Of a stretch of DNA of 5,130 nucleotides, positions 1 to 5,130 are shown one piece after another; position 1 is the stretch's first letter, and each line of letters begins with the position of its first letter. The notes under the pieces were generated by a model. That model worked only from the letters and a program-made list of their open reading frames with translations, was not told the origin of the DNA and did not search any database. The DNA lies in NCBI GenBank assembly GCA_009918225.1, contig RGEP01000146.1, positions 1-5,130 on the forward strand. Direction: 5' to 3'. The position numbers and the translations under genes were made by a program. This DNA is from Betaproteobacteria bacterium (GTDB lineage: Bacteria > Pseudomonadota > Gammaproteobacteria > Burkholderiales > Burkholderiaceae_C).

Positions 1-1185
1 CCCGACATAGTTTTCAGCCATCACGGTCTGGGCCGCTTCAGACTGTGCCAGGTACTCCAATTCGGCCTGCTGCAGCCGGTAGCCCATAGGGCCACCGCTG
101 ACCTCGCTTTGCGGGAAACGGTGCATCAGCGAGGTGAACCACCACGAAAAGCGCGAGGCCTTCCACACCCGCGCCAGGCAGCGGGTCGAGTAGTGCTCAA
201 TGCCGCTGTCTCGGCCCTCCCGGTAGTGTTCGATCAGGGCACTGCTGAGGTAGTGCACGTCGCTGGCCGCCAGGTTCAGACCCTTGGCGCCGGTAGGGGG
301 CACGATGTGGGCCGCATCGCCAGCCAGGAACAGGCGGCCAAAACGCATGGGCTCGGTCACGAAGCTGCGCAGGGGGGCAATGCTCTTTTCGATGGAAGGC
401 CCAGTGACCAGGGCCTGCGCCGCCGCGGGGTCGAGCCGAATGCGCAGTTCGTCCCAAAAAGCCTCGTCGCTCCACTGCTCAACCTGGTCTTGCAGGCTGC
501 ACTGCACGTAGTAGCGCGACAGCGTATGCGAGCGCATGCTGCAAAGGGCAAAGCCACGTTCGTGGTTGGAATAGATCAATTCATGCGCCACCGGTGGTGT
601 GCGCGACAACACGCCCAGCCAGCCGAAGGGGTAGACCCGTTCGTGTTGGGTCAGGGCACTGGCGGGCAGGCTGGCGCGGCTGGCACCGTGGAAGCCATCG
701 CAGCCCGCGATGAAGTCGCAGGCCAGCTCATGGGTCTGACCCTGGTGCGTGTACCGCACCGTCGGGGTGGACCCATCAAAACCGTGAAGGCTCACCTGCT
801 CTGCTTCGTAGACCGTGGGCAGCCCCTGGGCTTGCCGGTGGTCCATCAGGTCGCGCGTGACCTCGGTTTGGCCGTACACCACCACTTGCTTGCCGCGGGT
901 GAGGCGCTTGAGGTCGATGCGGTGGCGCCCGCCGCCAAAGCACAGGTCAAAGCCCTCGTGCGGCAGGCCCTCACGGTGCAGGCGTTCGGCCACGCCCGCG
1001 CGTTCCAGCAGTTCAACGGTGGTTTGCTCCAACACGCCGGCGCGGATGCGGCCGAGCACATACTCGGGCGTGCGCTGCTCCAGGATGACGGCGTCGATGC
1101 CTTCTCGCGCCAGCAGTGCCCCCAAGAGCAGGCCCGAAGGGCCGGCACCGATGATGGCCACTTGGGTTCGCAATGGCAGGTTCAT
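1..1185 (-). CDS. pobA: 4-hydroxybenzoate 3-monooxygenase (PobA), 3' end cut by window edge
   Basis: A flavoprotein hydroxylase that turns 4-hydroxybenzoate, NAD(P)H and O2 into protocatechuate in the cytoplasm. It feeds the beta-ketoadipate pathway. With Met1 at 1185, the FAD dinucleotide motif GAGPSG is at residues 13-18, RIRAGVLEQ at 46-54, the DG motif CDGFHG at 162-167 and the GD motif LAGDAAH at 287-293, followed by PPTGAKGLNLA. Substrate-site residues known from the Pseudomonas fluorescens enzyme are all present: Tyr205 (Y201), Ser216 (S212), Arg218 (R214), Arg224 (R220), Pro297 (P293) and Tyr393 (Y385, codon 7-9). The window ends two residues after Tyr393, so about seven residues and the stop are probably missing. 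Start choice: ATG 1185 has a weak GAG six bases upstream; ATG 1200 is in frame but has no visible ribosome site; TTG 1173 aligns with the family's usual Met1. It lies downstream of the acyl-CoA-binding gene on the same strand. No pobR regulator is visible in the window. Confidence 0.95.
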   Translation of the reverse strand, partial: MNLPLRTQVAIIGAGPSGLLLGALLAREGIDAVILEQRTPEYVLGRIRAGVLEQTTVELLERAGVAERLHREGLPHEGFDLCFGGGRHRIDLKRLTRGKQVVVYGQTEVTRDLMDHRQAQGLPTVYEAEQVSLHGFDGSTPTVRYTHQGQTHELACDFIAGCDGFHGASRASLPASALTQHERVYPFGWLGVLSRTPPVAHELIYSNHERGFALCSMRSHTLSRYYVQCSLQDQVEQWSDEAFWDELRIRLDPAAAQALVTGPSIEKSIAPLRSFVTEPMRFGRLFLAGDAAHIVPPTGAKGLNLAASDVHYLSSALIEHYREGRDSGIEHYSTRCLARVWKASRFSWWFTSLMHRFPQSEVSGGPMGYRLQQAELEYLAQSEAAQTVMAENYVG

Positions 1186-1216
1186 CGGCTGCTCACGCAT
1201 TGAAGTTGGGAAATAC

Positions 1217-1239
1217 GCCAGGCCGTGCAAAGCCTTGGC
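1217..1239 (-). terminator. Possible weak hairpin between the acyl-CoA-binding gene and pobA
   Basis: GCCAGGC (1217-1223) and GCCTTGGC (1232-1239) can pair as a seven-base-pair stem with one bulged base and an eight-base loop. On the minus strand the hairpin follows the acyl-CoA-binding gene stop and is followed only by GTATTT, not a real T-run. It could be a leaky terminator, an attenuator or an mRNA-processing stem that lowers pobA expression relative to the upstream gene, or it could be chance in GC-rich DNA. Confidence 0.22.
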
Positions 1240-1248
1240 AACCCGTGA

Positions 1249-1506
1249 TTACTTGAGCGATTCAACCAGGTCCACATAGTCTTGCATGGCTTGGTGACCG
1301 CTCAGCCCTTGCAGGCCCGCCCAAGCATCGAACTTCGCCCGGCCCTTGAGGTCCATCATCCCCGGACGCTCACCTTGCACATCGCCCTCGGTGGCCTGCT
1401 TGAACAGGGCATAGAGCTTGAGCAGGTTCTCCACGCTCGGGCGTTCGTCGAGGCCTTGGACATCCTGCATGGCCTGGGAAAAGGCCGTTTCAAGTGGCGA
1501 GCTCAT
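1249..1506 (-). CDS. Acyl-CoA-binding protein (ACBP family), 85 residues
   Basis: A small soluble four-helix protein that binds long-chain acyl-CoA esters and acts as a cytoplasmic pool or carrier. The whole chain is one ACBP domain of the usual length of about 85-90 residues. The family core LYALFKQAT (31-39), then RPGMMDLKGRAKFDAW (47-62) and MQDYVDLV (74-81), is clear. Against bovine ACBP the ligand-contact residues are Tyr32 (Y28), Lys36 (K32), Lys58 (K54) and Tyr77 (Y73); Y31 is replaced by Phe35, a mild change. The start at 1506 is supported by AAAGGAAA at 1512-1519, with AGGA seven bases before the ATG, and by the domain beginning just after it. The frame stays open upstream to 1692, but that part overlaps the divergent ATPase gene and has no homology signal. 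The gene precedes pobA by 48-62 bp and is probably cotranscribed with it. Bacterial members occur in several lineages and their physiological role is poorly defined. Confidence 0.93.
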   Translation of the reverse strand: MSSPLETAFSQAMQDVQGLDERPSVENLLKLYALFKQATEGDVQGERPGMMDLKGRAKFDAWAGLQGLSGHQAMQDYVDLVESLK

Positions 1507-1596
1507 GGTGGTTTCCTTTGGGGCATTGAGCCTGGCCAAGCAGTGTAGTGGAGCCGACTCATCCCGTGGCGGTACGCCCTGTCCCAGGATCAGGCC
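1507..1596. promoter_or_regulatory. Divergent intergenic region with promoters for both gene pairs
   Basis: This 90 bp gap lies between the minus-strand acyl-CoA-binding gene and the plus-strand ATPase gene, so it should hold at least one promoter in each direction. The ribosome sites are visible: AGGA (minus strand, 1514-1517) and AGGA (plus strand, 1586-1589), each seven bases from its ATG. I could not find a convincing -35/-10 pair on either strand; TACACT on the minus strand (around 1541-1546) is a poor -10 candidate without a matching -35. No clear operator palindrome was seen. An in-frame TAG at 1546-1548 shows that the ATPase cannot start further left than this gap. Confidence 0.5.
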
Positions 1597-4077
1597 ATGC
1601 AGGCCAAGCCCATGGGCGGACTCCGCAGCGAAGAAGCCCACCGGCGCTGGCGTGAACAAGGCCCCAACCGCCTGGCCGACAGCGAGCGCCATGGTTTGCG
1701 GGCCCTGTTGCGCGAGGTGTGGACCGAGCCCATGTTCATGCTGCTCCTGGCATCAGCGGGCGTGTACCTGTTGCTGGGCGATTGGGGCGAAGGGCTCTTG
1801 CTCAGCGGCTTTGCCGTCCTCACGGTGGGCTTGGTGTTGGTGCAAGGGCATCGCCGTGAGCGGGCCCTGCAGGCTTTGCGTGAGCTGTCTGTTCCGCAGG
1901 TTCAGGTGCACCGCGACGGCCGCTGGCAACACTGCCCGGCCACGGCTGTGGTGGTGGGCGACTGGGTGATGCTGTGCGAAGGAGACCGGGTGGCCGCTGA
2001 TGGCGTCTTGCGGCAAGCGGCAGGCCTGCGTGTGGACGAGGCATTGCTCACTGGGGAGTCATGGCCGGTCGACAAGTGGGCCGATGGAGAACCAGCTGCC
2101 GGCCAAGTTTGGGCCGGCACGCTGGTGGTGGCCGGTCATGGTGTGGCCGAGGTCACGGCCACGGGCGCTCGAACGCGCATGGGCGGCATTGGCCAGGCCC
2201 TGTCCGGCATTGAGCTCGCAGCCACGCCTTTGCAGCAGCAGGTGCGCCGCCTCGTGCGTGCGTTCGGCTTGCTGGCTTTGGTGGCCATGGCCGTGGTGGT
2301 GCTGGTGTGGGGCGCGTTGCAGCGCGATTGGGTTGGGGGCCTGCTCTCAGCATTGGCCCTGGGGATGGGCATGCTGCCGGAGGAGTTTCCGATGGCCTTG
2401 GCCGTGTTCATGTCCATGGGGGCCTGGCGGCTTTCGCGGCTGCATGTGTTGGCGCGTCGCCCAGCGGCCATTGAGGCGCTTGGGACCACCACACTGCTGT
2501 GTGTAGACAAGACCGGTACCCTGACCGAAAACCGGTTGCGCTTGCGCGGCGCATGGCCCTGGGGTGAAGGGGCCGGTGCCACCACCGAAGCGGCGTTGTT
2601 GCGCGCGGCTGCCTTGGCCAGCCGGCAAACCGCGGTCGACCCGCTGGACCGAGCCATTGCCGATGTGGCCGGCCCCCACCCAGCCGGCTGGACCCTGTTG
2701 GGCGACTGGCCGGTGCAGGCCTTGCGCCCCATGGCCTCGCGCCTGTGGCGCAGCCCTGAGGGAGTCGCCTGCTTGGTGGCCAAAGGGTCGCCGGAATACC
2801 TGGCCACGCGCTGTGTGGGTGGGGCTGTCGCCCTCAAGCAGCCTTTGGAGCATGCGGCGGCCCTGGCTGCGCAGGGCCTGCGGGTGTTGGCGGTGGCGCA
2901 GGGCACCTGTGTGGACAACGCAGCCGCCCAGACCATTGGCCCCGCCGCGGCTGAACCCCAGGTGGGCCTGCACTGGTTGGGTCTGCTGACCTTCGAAGAC
3001 CCCTTGCGCCCCACTGTGCCCACGGCCGTGCAACAGGCACGCGAAGCCGGTATCCAGGTGTGCTTGATCACGGGCGATCACCCACAAACCGCCTTGAGCA
3101 TCGCCCGGCAGGCCGGCATCGACACGCAGCCGGGGGTGATGGAGGGGGCGGTGTTCGAGGCCTTGAACCCGGTGCAGCGCCAAGCTGCGATGCGCACGGT
3201 GCGGGTGTTTGCCCGTGTGTCGCCCTTGACCAAACTCAGCTTGGTGCAACACGCACAAGCGGCTGGGGAGGTGGTTGCGATGACAGGCGATGGCGTCAAC
3301 GATGCGCCGGCACTCAAGGCCGCCCACATTGGCGTGGCCATGGGGCGCCGTGGCACCGATGTGGCGCGTGAGGCTTCGTCCTTGGTGCTGATGCGCGAAG
3401 ACTTCAGCCATTTGGTGGGGGCCATCGCCCAGGGCCGCACCGTGTTCGACAACCTGCGCAAGGTGTCGGGCTACATCGTTTCCATTCACATTCCGCTGGC
3501 AGGCTTGGCGGTGGCGCCCCTGTTGCTGGGCTGGCCACCGCTGATGACGCCTGCCCATGTGGTGTTGACCGAGATGCTGATCGACCCCATGTGCAGCCTG
3601 GCCTTTGAGGCCGCACCTCCATCGCCCTCGGTGATGAAACGTCCACCGCGGCCGGCCACGCAGGGGCTCTTGGACCGCCGCGCCATGGCACAGGCCTTGG
3701 CCATGGGGCTGACCTTGTGGGCAGCGCTCATGGCCTGGGGAACGCTGGCCCGCTGGGCCTGCCCCGAGGGGAACGCCGATCAACTGCGCACCCTGTTGAT
3801 GAGCGGGCTCTTGGCCGGCAACCTGGCGTTGGTGGCCCTGCCGCTCACACAGGGCTGGGCATTTGCCGACTGGCATGGCGCATCGGCACGGGTGTTGGCG
3901 ATGGCCGGTGGCCTGGCCGTGGGCCTTTGGGTGTTGGCCCTGCAGTGGCCAGCCTTGGGGCGCTTGCTGTTGTTGCAGCCGGTTTCAGCGGGCTGGCTGT
4001 TGCTGGAAGCCCTGAGCATCGTGGCCCTCCTGGCCTTGGTGCATCGGTTGGCGATCAGGTCCACAATCAGCCCATGA
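1597..4077 (+). CDS. Cation-translocating P-type ATPase of the PEEFP type, substrate unknown
   Basis: An 826-residue inner-membrane ion pump driven by ATP through an aspartyl-phosphate intermediate. Catalytic motifs are complete and in order: TGES (152-155, actuator dephosphorylation loop), DKTGTLT (304-310, Asp304 phosphorylated), KGSPE (396-400, nucleotide domain), DPLRP (468-472), TGD (492-494) and GDGVND (564-569). Ten membrane segments can be placed at about 46-61, 66-83, 222-240, 247-270, 625-645, 650-675, 699-718, 730-748, 766-786 and 799-818. M4 carries PEEFP (261-265), M5 YIVSIHIPL (626-634) and M6 TEMLIDP (658-664). There is no N-terminal metal-binding domain and no CPC/SPC motif, which argues against a P1B heavy-metal pump. 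The overall layout resembles P2 pumps, but the M5 and M6 ligands differ from SERCA. I recall bacterial homologues with the same M4-M6 pattern, annotated only as cation transporters. ATG 1597 has AGGA at 1586-1589; ATG 1612 is a weaker alternative. The stop overlaps the next gene. Confidence 0.95.
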   Translation: MQAKPMGGLRSEEAHRRWREQGPNRLADSERHGLRALLREVWTEPMFMLLLASAGVYLLLGDWGEGLLLSGFAVLTVGLVLVQGHRRERALQALRELSVPQVQVHRDGRWQHCPATAVVVGDWVMLCEGDRVAADGVLRQAAGLRVDEALLTGESWPVDKWADGEPAAGQVWAGTLVVAGHGVAEVTATGARTRMGGIGQALSGIELAATPLQQQVRRLVRAFGLLALVAMAVVVLVWGALQRDWVGGLLSALALGMGMLPEEFPMALAVFMSMGAWRLSRLHVLARRPAAIEALGTTTLLCVDKTGTLTENRLRLRGAWPWGEGAGATTEAALLRAAALASRQTAVDPLDRAIADVAGPHPAGWTLLGDWPVQALRPMASRLWRSPEGVACLVAKGSPEYLATRCVGGAVALKQPLEHAAALAAQGLRVLAVAQGTCVDNAAAQTIGPAAAEPQVGLHWLGLLTFEDPLRPTVPTAVQQAREAGIQVCLITGDHPQTALSIARQAGIDTQPGVMEGAVFEALNPVQRQAAMRTVRVFARVSPLTKLSLVQHAQAAGEVVAMTGDGVNDAPALKAAHIGVAMGRRGTDVAREASSLVLMREDFSHLVGAIAQGRTVFDNLRKVSGYIVSIHIPLAGLAVAPLLLGWPPLMTPAHVVLTEMLIDPMCSLAFEAAPPSPSVMKRPPRPATQGLLDRRAMAQALAMGLTLWAALMAWGTLARWACPEGNADQLRTLLMSGLLAGNLALVALPLTQGWAFADWHGASARVLAMAGGLAVGLWVLALQWPALGRLLLLQPVSAGWLLLEALSIVALLALVHRLAIRSTISP

Positions 4078-4991
4078 ACACCTCCTCCTGTTTCCGCTGC
4101 GCGCGCGGGTTCGCGCTGTTGAGCGTGTGCCTGGGGGCTTTGCCGCCGGCGTTGGCCCAAATGTCGACTGCCTCGGCATCATCAGCTTCCAGCACCGCCG
4201 CTGCCCCCGGCCCCGCGGCCAGCGCTGCCCCTGAGGCCCCTGCGTTGCCGCGCTGGGAAGCCGGTGGTTTTGGGCTGGTGGTGTCGCAACAGGCCTACCC
4301 CGGCGCCAACCAGCAGGTGCAGCGCACCCTGGTGCTGCCTTACCTGATCTACCGGGGCGAAGTCTTGCGGTCGGAGCGGGGTGGCGCAGGCCTGAGGGCC
4401 TTCAAGACGGACGCCTTTGAGCTGGACCTGGGTGCATCAGCAGCCTTGGGTTCCAGCGCCAAAAGCATCGACGCGCGGCGCGGCATGCCCGATCTCGGTA
4501 CCCTGGTGGAAGTGGGGCCGCGCTTGAGGTGGACACTGGCGCGCCACGCCGATGGCTCGAGGTGGCGGCTGGACCTGCCCCTGCGCAGCGTGCACGACGT
4601 GACCGATGGCCTGCAGCGCCGGGGCGCCACCTTCGAGCCCGAACTGAAGTGGCAGGGGCCTATGGCAGGCGGCTTCTTCGTGAACACCGGTCTGAGCGCG
4701 GTGCTGGCCGATCGCAGCTTGGCCCAAACCTTTTATGGCGTGGACCCCTCGCAGGCCACGCCCAACCGACCGGCCTACACCGCCCGCGCAGGCCTGTTGA
4801 CCTGGCGCCTGGCGGGCAGCCTGGCCTGGCGCATGGGCACCCAGTGGAATGCCTTCACCTATGCGCGTGTGGACAGCGTGTCGGGTGCGGCCAATGAAGC
4901 CAGCCCCTTGGTGCGGCAGACCGTGGGCGTGAGTGCCGGCCTGGGCGTGAGCTACGCTTGGCAGCGCTCCAGCTTGCCGGCGGTGGACTAA
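4074..4991 (+). CDS. MipA/OmpV family outer-membrane protein
   Basis: A predicted outer-membrane beta-barrel of the MipA/OmpV family (MltA-interacting protein). MipA of E. coli was described as a scaffold linking the murein hydrolase MltA to PBP1B; many relatives have no assigned role. The chain is 305 residues. Residues 1-28 form a signal peptide: Arg8 and Arg11, a hydrophobic core around 13-22, and ALA|Q at 26-29. A low-complexity Ala/Ser/Pro stretch (about 31-55) follows. The body begins with RWEAGGFGLVVSQQAYPG and LVLPYLIYRGEVL, typical of the family, then alternating strands ending at GLGVSYAW plus a nine-residue tail. The start is ATG 4074, overlapping the ATPase stop as ATGA. The nearest upstream AGG is 14 bases away, too far for a good ribosome site, so translation probably depends on coupling to the ATPase. 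The frame is open further upstream to 3717, but that part lies inside the ATPase and lacks a signal peptide at its start. Confidence 0.88.
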   Translation: MNTSSCFRCARGFALLSVCLGALPPALAQMSTASASSASSTAAAPGPAASAAPEAPALPRWEAGGFGLVVSQQAYPGANQQVQRTLVLPYLIYRGEVLRSERGGAGLRAFKTDAFELDLGASAALGSSAKSIDARRGMPDLGTLVEVGPRLRWTLARHADGSRWRLDLPLRSVHDVTDGLQRRGATFEPELKWQGPMAGGFFVNTGLSAVLADRSLAQTFYGVDPSQATPNRPAYTARAGLLTWRLAGSLAWRMGTQWNAFTYARVDSVSGAANEASPLVRQTVGVSAGLGVSYAWQRSSLPAVD

Positions 4992-5009
4992 AGCGCGAGC
5001 ACGTCGGCC

Positions 5010-5130
5010 ATGAACAAGGCCTTCACGCGGGAATCCGAGGGCGAGGACAACGAGGACGATGCCGGGGCACCGGCGCTGCCCAGGGGCTTGCGCAACTACA
5101 TGACCCCACAGGGCCACGCCGCGCTGCGCG
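5010..5130 (+). CDS. greB: Transcription elongation factor GreB, N-terminal fragment cut by window edge
   Basis: GreB rescues backtracked RNA polymerase by stimulating cleavage of the extruded 3' RNA end through the secondary channel. Only 40 codons are visible. They give the GreB-type leader MNKAFTRESEGEDNEDD followed by APALPRGLRNYMTPQGHAAL. The KAFTRE opening, the acidic stretch and the LP.G..NY.TP.G...L pattern are shared by proteobacterial GreB and distinguish it from GreA, which lacks this leader. The coiled-coil tip with its acidic catalytic residues lies beyond the window. The gene begins 18 bp after the MipA-like stop with no terminator between, so read-through from the upstream unit is likely. 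Its ribosome site is weak (only GCGAG around 4995-4999), and an own promoter inside the upstream gene cannot be excluded. Confidence 0.9.
   Translation, partial: MNKAFTRESEGEDNEDDAGAPALPRGLRNYMTPQGHAALR

Noticed and set aside
109..1203. A 364-codon open frame on the plus strand opposite pobA
   Set aside because: It is antisense to a gene with full PobA conservation, has no recognisable domain and a His/Ala/Gln/Arg-rich composition typical of the complement of GC-rich coding DNA.
1507..1692. Upstream extension of the acyl-CoA-binding protein by 62 residues
   Set aside because: The extension overlaps the divergent ATPase start, shows no family similarity, and a good AGGA site precedes the internal ATG at 1506 where the domain begins.
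2347..3876. A 509-codon open frame on the minus strand opposite the ATPase
   Set aside because: It is His/Gln/Gly/Arg-rich with no motif and lies wholly antisense to strongly conserved P-type ATPase motifs; it is a high-GC shadow.
3717..4073. Upstream extension of the MipA-like gene inside the ATPase gene
   Set aside because: The start at 4074 gives a clean signal peptide at the N-terminus and the ATGA overlap; the extension would bury the signal peptide and is coded by the ATPase's last membrane segments in another frame.
1597..4077. Assignment of the ATPase as a copper/zinc/cadmium (P1B), Kdp or calcium pump
   Set aside because: There is no CPC/SPC motif or N-terminal metal-binding domain, no Kdp partner genes next to it, and the M5/M6 calcium ligands of SERCA are mostly not conserved.
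4074..4160. Lipoprotein signal (LSVC around Cys19) or a CxxC metal site (Cys6, Cys9) in the MipA-like leader
   Set aside because: The lipobox needs Gly, Ala or Ser just before Cys and here it is Val, while ALA|Q is a good signal peptidase I site. The CxxC lies in the n-region of a peptide that would be cleaved off.

Overview
The window is about 65% GC with dense, tightly packed genes. PobA, a bacterial acyl-CoA-binding protein, a MipA/OmpV outer-membrane protein and an acidic-leader GreB together suggest a beta-proteobacterium of the order Burkholderiales, perhaps Comamonadaceae. That placement is an inference from gene content and protein style, not from a marker gene.

Layout. The minus strand carries a two-gene unit reading leftwards: a small acyl-CoA-binding protein (1249-1506), then a 48-62 bp gap, then pobA, 4-hydroxybenzoate 3-monooxygenase (about 1-1185), which runs off the left edge a few residues short of its end. 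A 90 bp divergent gap (1507-1596) separates this from a plus-strand unit. That unit is an 826-residue P-type cation ATPase (1597-4077), a MipA/OmpV family outer-membrane protein (4074-4991) whose start overlaps the ATPase stop as ATGA, and, 18 bp further on, the first 40 codons of greB (5010 to the right edge).

How they work together. PobA converts 4-hydroxybenzoate to protocatechuate, the entry to the beta-ketoadipate pathway, whose late steps use CoA thioesters; a soluble acyl-CoA carrier could serve such metabolism only in a general way. The ATPase and the MipA-like protein look translationally coupled, which suggests an inner-membrane pump working with an outer-membrane partner. The pump's substrate cannot be read from the sequence. 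It has the complete P-type catalytic machinery, but its membrane residues (PEEFP in M4, His in M5, Glu and Asp in M6) differ from those of calcium, sodium/potassium, heavy-metal and Kdp pumps. greB may be read through from this unit.

I see no CRISPR array, insertion sequence, tRNA, rRNA, phage gene or clearly unprecedented system. The most interesting part is the uncharacterised pump and its coupled outer-membrane protein.
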